DNA of 64,000 bases from contig NZ_CP060784.1 in the NCBI RefSeq assembly GCF_014489555.1, positions 2,666,001 through 2,730,000 on the forward strand, given 5' to 3'. Position numbers and translations under genes: made by a program. This DNA comes from Hymenobacter qilianensis. GTDB lineage: Bacteria; Bacteroidota; Bacteroidia; Cytophagales; Hymenobacteraceae. This document shows, in pieces, positions 1-8,600 of the stretch (position 1 is the stretch's first letter; each line of letters starts with the position of its first letter). The notes beneath the pieces are model-generated. The model was not told where the DNA came from and made no database searches. It was given only the letters and a program-made list of their open reading frames with translations.

Positions 1-864
1 CTTGGCGCGGACGCATAGGCACGGTGGTTTTCGTGGCTGCATCCTCGGTGTAGAGCTTGGCCAGCCGCGCTTGCTTACTGGCCGGCAGGTAGAAATAGGT
101 GTCCCGCATACCCAGCGGCTCGAAAAGTCGCGTGCGCAGGTATTGGTCCAGCGACTGGCCCGACAGTACCTCAATCAAGCGGCCCAGCACGTCTACGCTC
201 AGCCCGTAGGTGAACCGCTCGCCCGGCTGGTGCATGAGCGGCAGCGGCCCCAGCGCGTCCATGGACTTAGCCAAATTGCCCCCGGCGTGCCGATGCCGCT
301 TGGAATGTTTGCCTTTGCATAAATGGCTTGTGCTTCCTTGCTGCCGATTACCGGATAGCTGATGCCCGACGTGTGCGTAAACAACTGCCGGATGGTGACT
401 TCGCTTTTGGCCGGTACGGTGGTGTACGTGGAGTCCTTCTCATTGAATGTTGCCAGCACTTTGGGGTTGGCGAAGGCTGGCAAATACTTCGAAATGGGGT
501 CGTCGAGCTGAAACTTGCCTTCGTCATAGAGCAGCATCAGGCCCACGCTGGCCACTGCTTTGGTTTGGGAGGCAATACGCATAATGGCATCGGGGCGTAG
601 TGGGGTTTTGGCCGCCATGTCGTCCACTCCGAAAGCTTTGCGGTAGACTACTTTGCCGTCGCGCATCACCAGCGCAATTGCGCCGGGCACGCGACTGTCG
701 GCCGTGTACTCCTGCAGTAGTTGGTCAATGCGCTGGAAGTTGGCCGGCTTGGGCGCCATCATCGCCTTGCTCGGGCGAGTGGTCTTTTTAGCCGGTGCCG
801 CAACCTGAGCAAAAGTGCCGTAGCTGCTTAGCGCCAACAACAGAATAAGGGAAGTCTTTTTCAT
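1..864 (-). CDS. Serine hydrolase, beta-lactamase/PBP class C-like (3' end outside window; apparent frameshift)
   Basis: This is an exported serine beta-lactamase-like hydrolase, probably an esterase, peptidase or D-aminopeptidase; the substrate cannot be told. The start MKKTSLILLLALSSYGTFAQ is a classic signal peptide and was preferred over an in-frame ATG 8 codons upstream. The catalytic SxxK is seen in IASQTKAV, followed by LFTHTSGISY. The frame breaks at a five-C tract (279-283). With six C the protein reads on as GTPGGNLAKSMDALG and then FTYGLSVDVLGRLIEV, the usual second active-site region with its Tyr, and stays open to the window edge. I treat the break as a homopolymer error and not a pseudogene. 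The gene lies downstream of scoA in the same direction with a 73-bp gap; a shared transcript is possible but not shown. Confidence 0.85.
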
Positions 865-937
865 AGTACCGTCTAAATCTTCAGTCAACGCTAATCAGAT
901 GGGCTGAATCACAACTTCCGCAAATCAGCAACTAAAC

Positions 938-1633
938 TTAGCTGCGCACGGTCCGTTGCTCGATGCGCTTCTCGTAGTTCTTACCCTCAAATATGCGCTG
1001 CACGAAGATGCCGGGCGTATGAATCTGGTTGGGGTCAAGCGCGCCGGCAGGCACAAGTTCCTCTACTTCGGCCACAGTAATCTTGCCGGCCGTGGCCATC
1101 ATGGGGTTGAAGTTGCGGGCGGTGCCTTTGTAGATGAGGTTGCCGGCGGTGTCGCCGCGCCAGGCCTTTACGAAGGCATAATCAGCGGTGAGGCCGGTTT
1201 CGAGCAAGTACATTTTGCTTTTAAACTCCCGACTTTCCTTGCCTTCGCCTACTTCAGTACCATAGCCGGCAGGCGTATAAAATGCTGGAATACCGGCTCC
1301 GCCCGCTCGAATGCGCTCGGCCAGAGTGCCCTGCGGAATTAATTCTACCTCCAGTTCACCTGTTAATAGCTGCCGCTCAAACTCTGCATTCTCACCCACA
1401 TAGCTCGATATCATCTTGCGCACCTGCTTGGTTTGCAATAAGAGCCCGATACCAAAATCGTCGACGCCAGCGTTGTTGCTGATGCAGGTCAGCTCTTTCA
1501 CTCCGAGGCGCAGCAACTCCTGAATAGCGTTTTCGGGGATGCCACAGAGGCCAAAGCCGCCGAGCATCAGCGTCATGCCGTCAGTAATGCCGTGCAGGGC
1601 CGCCTGGGCGTCGGCTACAACTTTATTTATCAT
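938..1633 (-). CDS. scoA: 3-oxoacid CoA-transferase subunit A
   Basis: This is subunit A of a succinyl-CoA:3-ketoacid (acetoacetate) CoA-transferase, which moves CoA between succinate and acetoacetate in ketone-body or butyrate-type metabolism in the cytosol. The 231-residue length is normal for the A subunit. The N-terminal [13 protein letters not shown] matches the family CoA-binding signature, and the C-terminal region carries [11 protein letters not shown] and [19 protein letters not shown], typical of the family. The catalytic Glu lies on subunit B, and no subunit B gene is next to it: the gene upstream is ribF and the one downstream is a serine hydrolase. In most genomes scoA and scoB are adjacent, so the partner must be elsewhere. 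The exact acyl substrate is inferred from family only. Confidence 0.9.
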   Translation of the reverse strand: MINKVVADAQAALHGITDGMTLMLGGFGLCGIPENAIQELLRLGVKELTCISNNAGVDDFGIGLLLQTKQVRKMISSYVGENAEFERQLLTGELEVELIPQGTLAERIRAGGAGIPAFYTPAGYGTEVGEGKESREFKSKMYLLETGLTADYAFVKAWRGDTAGNLIYKGTARNFNPMMATAGKITVAEVEELVPAGALDPNQIHTPGIFVQRIFEGKNYEKRIEQRTVRS

Positions 1634-1699
1634 ATCGGGTGGGGTAGTTGGGAGCGGAAAGTTAAAAGGATAATGGATTCCGCGGAAGAGGACGGCAAA

Positions 1700-2653
1700 T
1701 TAGCCCCCCACCAAATGCTGGCGGGCTGCATCGGCGTCTTTGGCCAATTGTGCCTTCAACTCATCTAGGTTCGCAAATTTTTGCTCATCGCGGAGGCGGG
1801 CTATCAACTGAATGGTCAGCGGCTGCTCGTATATGTCATCCGAGAAATCCAGCAGATGTACTTCAATGGTTTGCGCCAAATTGCCCCCTACGGTAGGACG
1901 CACGCCAATATTGAGCATGCCCTGCTGCACATCCCCGTCGGCGGTGGTAGCCAGTACGGCGTACACGCCATGAGCCGGCACCAGCTTAGAGGCCTCCTCC
2001 AGTTCCAGATTGGCGGTAGGAAAACCGATAGTGCGGCCGAGCTGCTGTCCGCGTACCACTTTGCCAGTCAGTGAGTAAGGATAGCCGAGGTGGCGATTGG
2101 CCGTGGCAATGTCGCCGCTAAGCAGAGCGCGACGGATGCGGGTGCTGCTCACCCCAACCGCGTCTACGTCTTCGCGCGGAATCTCTTCTACTTCCAGGCC
2201 GTAGCGGTCGGCATGTTTGCTAAGGTATTCAAATCCTCCTTCGCGGTTTTTGCCAAAACGGTGGTCATAGCCTATTACCAGCTTTTTTGTTCCTACCGTG
2301 CGTAGGAGCAGCTGCTGAATATATTCCTCGGAAGAAAGCTGCGCGAACTCGCGGGTAAATGGAACAATCAGCAGATAATCGACACCAAACTGTTCAAGGC
2401 GCTCAATTCGCTCATCCAAGGTAGAAAGCAGCTGCAAATCAAGCGGCTCCGGGTGAGTAGGTGGTGGGTCGAGCACCAGGCGCGGGTGCGGCCAATAGGT
2501 AATGACTACGGCCGGGCCACCGCTTTGCCGGGCCACTTCCAATAGCCGATGAAGGATTTTCTGGTGCCCTACATGTACGCCATCGAAGGTGCCGCTCGTC
2601 ACGACAGCTTGACCTAGAAACGGGAATTGCGCCGGGTCACGGAAAACTTGCAT
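1700..2653 (-). CDS. ribF: Bifunctional riboflavin kinase / FAD synthetase
   Basis: RibF makes FMN from riboflavin and ATP, then FAD from FMN and ATP. The N-terminal nucleotidyltransferase half shows SGTFDGVHVGHQKIL (GxFDGxHxGH) near residue 20 and ends with SSTRIRRALLSGD near 170. The C-terminal flavokinase half begins at LTGKVVRGQQLGRTIGFPTA, where the PTAN motif binds nucleotide. Length (317 residues) is standard. It follows truB in the same direction after a 28-bp gap, so it is probably the last gene of the ftsX-DUF3098-uppP-truB-ribF run. The stop codon directly abuts a GCCCCCC motif copy, and a second, five-C copy sits in frame in the kinase half without breaking it. Confidence 0.97.
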   Translation of the reverse strand: MQVFRDPAQFPFLGQAVVTSGTFDGVHVGHQKILHRLLEVARQSGGPAVVITYWPHPRLVLDPPPTHPEPLDLQLLSTLDERIERLEQFGVDYLLIVPFTREFAQLSSEEYIQQLLLRTVGTKKLVIGYDHRFGKNREGGFEYLSKHADRYGLEVEEIPREDVDAVGVSSTRIRRALLSGDIATANRHLGYPYSLTGKVVRGQQLGRTIGFPTANLELEEASKLVPAHGVYAVLATTADGDVQQGMLNIGVRPTVGGNLAQTIEVHLLDFSDDIYEQPLTIQLIARLRDEQKFANLDELKAQLAKDADAARQHLVGG

Positions 2654-2681
2654 CTGCTTGGGTGGCTAAATGACGGGAAAA

Positions 2682-3494
2682 CTATTCCTGGGGGGCTTTT
2701 TCGTCGGCGGCGGAAGCTGCCGCGGCGGTAGAAGCGTCGTAGTAAGCTAAGCCCTGGCGCACAGGTCGCCGCCGGTTATCGGCTGGCCGCGCTTGCTTGG
2801 CTAGGTCAGCTTCTGAGCGGGGTGGGCGCAGGGCTTCAATATCAGCTATAGTAAGTGCATCCGATAATGAGTACTCCCCAATACGAGTGCGAGCGAGCTG
2901 GGTAAGATGCGCGCCACAGCCAAGAGCCACTCCAAAATCCCGAGCGAGACTGCGGATGTAGGTGCCTTTAGAGCATACCACCCGAAACTGAATATCAGGC
3001 AAGGAAATGCTGGTTAGCTCAAACGCGGTAATAGTAATTTGCTTACTCTTGATTTCGGCAGTATCGCCACGGCGGGCTACTTCGTAGGCTCGCTCGCCAT
3101 TGATTTTTACGGCTGAGAATAGCGGCGGTGTCTGCTCAATAAGGCCCACGAAAGGCGCAGTAGCTGCTTGCAGGTCGGCCTCGGTGAGGTGGGCATAGGG
3201 CAGCTCCGCATCGACGGGCGTTTCCAGATCGAAGCTAGGCGTGGTCTGGCCGAGGCGAAAGGTGCCAGTATATTCTTTCTCCTGCGCCTGAATCGAGTCG
3301 ATGTCCTTGGTTTTCTTGCCCGTACACAAGATGAGCAAACCAGTTGCTAACGGATCGAGTGTGCCCGCGTGGCCTATCTTTTTGATGCGCAGCATGTTTT
3401 TCACCTTGCGCACCACGTCAAACGACGTCCAGGTAAGCGGCTTGTCCAGTAACAAAACCTCGCCGGCCTCAAAGTCAAATTCCTTCTGCTTCAT
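2682..3494 (-). CDS. truB: tRNA pseudouridine(55) synthase
   Basis: TruB isomerises U55 of tRNA to pseudouridine in the T-loop. The key motif is HAGTLDPLATGLLI near residue 45, with the catalytic Asp in GTLDPLA, and the RNA-binding KGTYIRSLARDFG lies near 180. The protein is 270 residues, about 30 longer than the shortest family members. The extra part is an Ala/Asp-rich tail that ends in DEKAPQE, where AAAAAGCCCCCCAG is a copy of the window-wide motif read as Lys-Ala-Pro-Gln. Its ATG overlaps the uppP stop by 4 bases (ATGA), which indicates translational coupling. Confidence 0.97.
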   Translation of the reverse strand: MKQKEFDFEAGEVLLLDKPLTWTSFDVVRKVKNMLRIKKIGHAGTLDPLATGLLILCTGKKTKDIDSIQAQEKEYTGTFRLGQTTPSFDLETPVDAELPYAHLTEADLQAATAPFVGLIEQTPPLFSAVKINGERAYEVARRGDTAEIKSKQITITAFELTSISLPDIQFRVVCSKGTYIRSLARDFGVALGCGAHLTQLARTRIGEYSLSDALTIADIEALRPPRSEADLAKQARPADNRRRPVRQGLAYYDASTAAAASAADEKAPQE

Positions 3495-4279
3495 ATCAAT
3501 TGCAGATCAATACCCAACCCTATCATTAGCAGAATAATAACGCCGATGCCGATGCGATATATGCCAAAGGACCGGAAGCCAAAGCGCGACACAAAGTTTA
3601 CAAACGAATTAACCGCCAACAGCGCCACCACAAACGCTACCACATTACCAAACGCCAGCACTTGCAAATCGCCGGGCTGTAGCGGCGTGATTTTGTAGGC
3701 TTTATAGAGTTGATACGCAGTAATAACAAACATGGTGGGCACCGCCAATAGAAACGAAAAGTCGGCGGCGGAGCGGCGGTCGAAGCCCTGGCTAAGACCA
3801 CCTACGATGGTGGCCGCCGAGCGCGACACGCCCGGAATCAGGGCGATGCACTGAAACAAACCGATTTTGAACGCCTGCTTGATGTTGGGTGTGGTCACTT
3901 GCTTGCGCTCCCCATCAAACCACTTATCAACGAACAGTAGAATAATGCCCCCCAGGACCAAGGAAATGGCTACCACCGTCACGCTTTTCAATAATTCGGT
4001 GATTACGTCTTTCAACACGAAGCCCAGAATTCCAAACGGAATAAAGGCAACGGCCAGCTTTAGGTAAAAATCAAAGCTCTGCAAAAAGCGGCGCCAGTAC
4101 AGCGCAACTACCGACAAAATAGCCCCAAACTGAATAGAGGTAATGTAAACTTCCGTAAACGGAGCTTGCCCGATTCCGAGCAGATTGGCCACAATAATCA
4201 TGTGGCCGGTGCTGGATACCGGTAAAAACTCCGTCAGACCCTCCACAATTGCGAGGATCAGCGCATGCCAATAATTCAT
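3491..4279 (-). CDS. uppP: Undecaprenyl-diphosphatase (bacitracin resistance)
   Basis: UppP (BacA) removes one phosphate from undecaprenyl pyrophosphate to regenerate the lipid carrier for peptidoglycan and O-antigen synthesis. It is a polytopic inner-membrane protein of 262 residues with about eight hydrophobic segments. The two catalytic signatures are present: EGLTEFLPVSSTGHMI near residue 14 and PGVSRSAATIVGG near residue 150. It starts 3 bases after the DUF3098 gene and overlaps truB by 4 bases, so the cluster is very likely an operon. A GGGGGGC motif copy is in frame at 3949-3954 (LVLGGIIL). Confidence 0.97.
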   Translation of the reverse strand: MNYWHALILAIVEGLTEFLPVSSTGHMIIVANLLGIGQAPFTEVYITSIQFGAILSVVALYWRRFLQSFDFYLKLAVAFIPFGILGFVLKDVITELLKSVTVVAISLVLGGIILLFVDKWFDGERKQVTTPNIKQAFKIGLFQCIALIPGVSRSAATIVGGLSQGFDRRSAADFSFLLAVPTMFVITAYQLYKAYKITPLQPGDLQVLAFGNVVAFVVALLAVNSFVNFVSRFGFRSFGIYRIGIGVIILLMIGLGIDLQLI

Positions 4280-4282
4280 CTA

Positions 4283-4606
4283 TTAACGCTTGTAAGTAGG
4301 GCGTGCTGCCGGGGTAGGGGCAACCACTGGTGGCGAGACGCTGGCAGTTGAGGCTGCCTCCACTGAAATAGTCTCGGCGGGGGTTGAACTTTGCCCCCCA
4401 GGCTTAGCCATAATGGCAAAAAACTCAATAATGAACCCAACAACCAATAAAATGGGACCAAGTGTGATGCCCAGAAACCCAAGGCCGTAGTCCGCAGTGT
4501 CGAGGGTCATGGTGATAAACCCTGCCACCAACATGGCCAAGCCTATAAACATGAGCCGATAATTGCGTGGCCCGAAAGCGAAATGGGAAGTGGGGCGTTG
4601 TTCCAT
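4283..4606 (-). CDS. DUF3098 family small membrane protein
   Basis: This small inner-membrane protein of unknown function belongs to DUF3098, a Bacteroidota family usually found between ftsX and uppP, as here. FAFGPRNYRLMFIG near the N-terminus followed by two hydrophobic helices (about residues 17-35 and 48-70) matches the family. The C-terminal tail is low complexity and rich in Ala, Thr and Pro. I chose the ATG of MEQRPTSHF; an in-frame TTG 7 codons upstream is less likely. A role in division or envelope biogenesis is inferred only from its neighbours. The tail contains one in-frame motif copy (KPGGQSS). Confidence 0.85.
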   Translation of the reverse strand: MEQRPTSHFAFGPRNYRLMFIGLAMLVAGFITMTLDTADYGLGFLGITLGPILLVVGFIIEFFAIMAKPGGQSSTPAETISVEAASTASVSPPVVAPTPAARPTYKR

Positions 4607-4666
4607 GGAATCCAAATGGGGTTTCAAGCTATGTATTCGGCACAGCTTGATAGAGGTGAGTTAATG

Positions 4667-5566
4667 TTAATATAAATCGTCGAGCGACATGCCTAGGTAC
4701 TTCCGCACGGCGCGGTAGGAGCTGAAAAAGCCAATGACGCAGCCTAGCACGACCATCAGTACCAGCAAAGCGCCAATTAACCGCTCATCGAGCAAAAGCC
4801 GAAGCTCATCTACCTGCAAGTAAGCGTATTGCTGCAAAGCCAGGAGAATAAGGGCCGCCAAGGTTCCGCTAACAAAGCCTTGCCAGGTAGCACGTCGCAA
4901 AAACGGGCGTTGAATAAAGAAGGAAGTAGCCCCAACCAGCTGCATACTCCGAATCAGGAAACGCTGGGAGAATAGAGCCAACTTGATGGTATTGTTAATG
5001 AGTATCGTCACGACGAGCGTAAGTACCACGGCAAAGCCAAGCAGCACTAGGCTGAGCTTGCGTACATTCTGGTTGATGCTGGTAATCAGGCTTTGTACGT
5101 ATTGCACTTCATGCACGCCACTTTCAGCGCGTAGCTCCTGCTCTATTTTGCGCAGGTTGAGCGAGTCAGTGTACTCAGAATTGATGCGCAGAATATACGC
5201 GTCGCGCAATGGATTATCGCCCAGAAACTGCTGGAAATCTTCGCCGGTTTGCTCGATGAACTGCCGGGCTCCTTCTTCTTTTGATAAGAATCGCACTTGG
5301 GGCTGCCGGTCGCGGAAGGCAATATAGGGCTTACTCGAAAAGGCTTGCTGCAAGCGTAGGAGCTGGGCTTCGGGCAGGTCGCGGTCTAGATAGACCTGCA
5401 TTTCCAGGTTCTCTTTTACTAAGTTGGAAAGCTTGTGGGCGTGAACCAGCAGCAGCCCAAAAAGCCCAATAACCAGCAACGCCAGCGTGATACTAAACAC
5501 GACCATCGTGTGCGGGTAATTACCCAGCTTTTTCTTACGAGTGGACGAACGGGGAGGTGATGCCAT
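4667..5566 (-). CDS. ftsX: Cell division protein FtsX
   Basis: FtsX is the membrane partner of the ATPase FtsE. It couples septal ring activity to peptidoglycan hydrolases. The protein is 299 residues: a short basic N-terminus (TRKKKLGNYPHTMVV), a first transmembrane segment near residues 22-45, a periplasmic domain with VYLDRDLPEAQLLRLQQ, and three C-terminal helices of the FtsX permease domain ending in SSYRAVRKYLGMSLDDLY. No ftsE is adjacent, which is usual in Bacteroidota. It heads the run DUF3098-uppP-truB-ribF on the minus strand. Confidence 0.93.
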   Translation of the reverse strand: MASPPRSSTRKKKLGNYPHTMVVFSITLALLVIGLFGLLLVHAHKLSNLVKENLEMQVYLDRDLPEAQLLRLQQAFSSKPYIAFRDRQPQVRFLSKEEGARQFIEQTGEDFQQFLGDNPLRDAYILRINSEYTDSLNLRKIEQELRAESGVHEVQYVQSLITSINQNVRKLSLVLLGFAVVLTLVVTILINNTIKLALFSQRFLIRSMQLVGATSFFIQRPFLRRATWQGFVSGTLAALILLALQQYAYLQVDELRLLLDERLIGALLVLMVVLGCVIGFFSSYRAVRKYLGMSLDDLY

Positions 5567-5623
5567 GCCGCAAAGGTAGGATTAGCAATTAGCAATGAAC
5601 GCAATTACCAGATTTGAATTAGA

Positions 5624-5640
5624 AAAAAGCCCCCCAGCAC
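5624..5640 (+). repeat. Intergenic copy of the AAAAAGCCCCCCAG motif
   Basis: A stand-alone copy of the window-wide motif lies in the 122-bp gap between ftsX and tamB. There is no inverted partner within 50 bp, so it is not by itself an intrinsic terminator hairpin. Confidence 0.7.
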
Positions 5641-5688
5641 CGTCAAAACGCAATTCTGGCCTCCCCACAAACACAGCATAGTGGTCGA

Positions 5689-8600
5689 CTACATAATGGT
5701 GCGAGGATCATCGTCTACGATGAGGGCTTCGCGGGCTTTGCGAGCGGCTTCGTCGCGGCGACGAACGCGCTTACGTGCAAAAAGCTCTTGCAACGAATCG
5801 AACTGCTCCGTATGCAGCAAGCTGACGGCCGCGCGCGGCTGATTGATGGTTTCTAGGTCGCGGGGCGTGGTCTGGTAGCGTAAGCGCGCCCGAAAACGGC
5901 CATCGGGCTGGAGGTAGTATTCCAGACTCAGGTCGCCGAGCAGGGACGTTTGGGCTGTCTGGTCGATGTCGGAACCGGGAACGGTGCCCAGGTTGGTGGA
6001 ATTGGTAAAGCCGCCTTCGCGGGTCACACGCAGGCGGCCATTCATGAAGCTGTAGCTCAGACGCACCTGCAACGCTTGAAGCTGCTCCTGGGAAAGGCCG
6101 TTGAGGTTGAAGTCAATTTCCAGGTTTTGGTCGATCTGGGAAGTAAGCAGACCTAGCTGCGTAGAGAGAACCTGCCCCAGGCTATTGCCGACTGTGTTAT
6201 TGCTGCCACTCAACGAAAGCTGAGCGAAAGAGCCAAGAGGTGAAAGTTGTTTAAAGACCAATAAACTGAAAACCTGGCGATTGAGCTCTTGCTCGTCGTT
6301 GCGAAGAGAGTTAGTAAACGCGGCTAACTCACTTTCTAAAGCTGAAGGGGCGTCATTAAATTCCAATCCTAGTTGAATGGCCGGCAACAACAACGGACCC
6401 GTCAGATTCATCACGGCCGTAACGGGAACTACTGCGCCTCCGCTTGCAGTAACTGTGCCTAGTACCGGCGCCAAAGAGGTGCGCTGCGTGTAAGCGGCCG
6501 TTACGTTCATCTGACCATCCAGCGGGTTGCCATTCCAAGAAATGGTGCCGCCGGGCCGCACCACAAATTCCTTGTTAATCAGGCCCTGCAAGGTGAAATT
6601 ATAAGCCCCCCGCACGATTTCGATCTGACCGTACATATTGAATTCGCCGCGTGTATCCACGTTTAGGCGCAACTGCCCCACAGCCGTACCACGAATTACG
6701 TCGCCGGTGCTTTCGTCGAGAATAATCTCCACGTAAGCATCCTCAGTCACCGTGAGGTTGAAGTTGAGTTGCAAGCCCGACAAATCAACCCGGCCGGCAG
6801 CGGACGCTACGATGGGCACGGTGGAGGTTGTATCGGTGGGCAGGTTGCGATTTACAAACTTGATATAGCTGGCCTGTTCGGCTTTGGCTGCATTATCCAG
6901 GGGAAGTGAAACCCGGGTGCCCGCCTCGCTACGCGCCGTCACGTTCACGGTTAGGTTATCGACTGGGCCAAACACACGCGCCTCGCCTGTGCCGTAGGCC
7001 CGGCCGAAGTAGAGCTCGTTTTCCTTGCGCGTAGTATTAAGCAGCTGGAGCTTGCGGAAATCGGCGCTCAGATTAAGCACCATATTCTGAAAGCCCTGAT
7101 GTCGGATTTCCCCGTCGAGCGTGCCTGTATTGCCGAACACGTCGCGCAGCGTTACCTCCCGGAAAACGATACGATCTTCGCGGAAGGAAATACGGTCGGT
7201 GAAGCGGTAGGTGGTGCCCAGGTAAATAAACTTGAAACGACCATTGCTCACATCCACGTCGCCCACAAGGTTGGGGCCGGCCAGCGGACCAGTCAGCCGC
7301 AGCCGACCCACGGCCGTGCCGCGCATATTGTCGAAGAGTGTGCCTAGCAGGGGTTCCGCTATTTTCACCGGCGCACTGTCGAGCACGGCGGTAAGGTCGA
7401 GCTGGCGTATAGGCTCGCGCGGCGCTACGGTGCCGGTCACCGTGAGCACGCGCTGCTGGCTGTTCATCACATCCAGGTTCACACCCAGCTTACTGGTGGT
7501 GTTATCCCAGTCGCTGCTGCCCGTAACGTTACCGATCAGGATATCATCAAAGCGAAGCGAATCGACGACCAGCGAGCTGTTCACAACCAGGGCGCCAAAA
7601 ACGCCGCTCACGGTTCCCTGCGCATTGGCCACGCCCGTAATATTCTGTTTGGTCAGTGAGCTTAGCGTAGCCAGCTCCAGGTTCTGAACGGCAAGCTGTA
7701 GCGTTTTGGCCGGATCGGTGGAAATGAAGCCTTGAGCACTTACCTGTTGAGCACCATTCGATAGAGTCAGGCTGCGGATATCAATCTCTTTGCCGGCGTT
7801 AGAAATAAGAACTACGTTTTCAGGCGCCAGCGTCCAGTCTTTTCCCAAAAGGTTGAGGCCCGACTGCCGAAATACCACTTGCACGGCCTGCGGCAAAAAA
7901 GCTACTGAGCCATTAATAGCACCCCGGTTGGTGGTGCCGGTTTGGGCGAGCGAGGTCGAAAAATTGATTTTGTCCTGATCCCAAACCCCTTCCACGTAGA
8001 AGTTTTCTGTCTGATTCAGAAGGGGAAGCTTTTGCTTTTCGGAAGTGATGTTAGCTTGTGCGAGTATTTCGGGCTGATAGGGCAACTTGGAGGTGAGCAA
8101 CTCCATCGACGTATTCACGGCCCGAATGCTATCGTAGCGCAAGCTGTCAAATTGCCCGGCCAGAGTGAAAATAGAAGTAGGGCCATTGCGGAAAGAACCC
8201 TCCACCCGCGAGTAGTCGGATATCTCCAGCTTGGGCACGAATAGCTGAATCACCGGATTAGCGTGCTTCAGATGAAGATCTAAGTCAATAGCATACTCAG
8301 AAATTGCCCCCTGGCGCTTGCGGCGGTAGTAGTTGGCGGTCGTAGTCTCGTTGCTTTCGAAGTTGAGCTGATATTCCTTGATGAGCGTCTGCACATCACG
8401 GGCTACAGTAGTGAAGTCGAAGTCGCCGTTGGCCGTAAGGTTGAGTACTTCGGAGCGCACAGCCACGCTGCGCTGCCCGTTCTGGCGCTGGCTTACAATA
8501 TCGAGAGTGTCGATGGCCACGTTGCGGCCGGCGTAGCCCACCTTGGTTTCGCGCAGAATAATGCGGCCAATCAGATCGTCAAGCTTCAATCCCTGAAACC

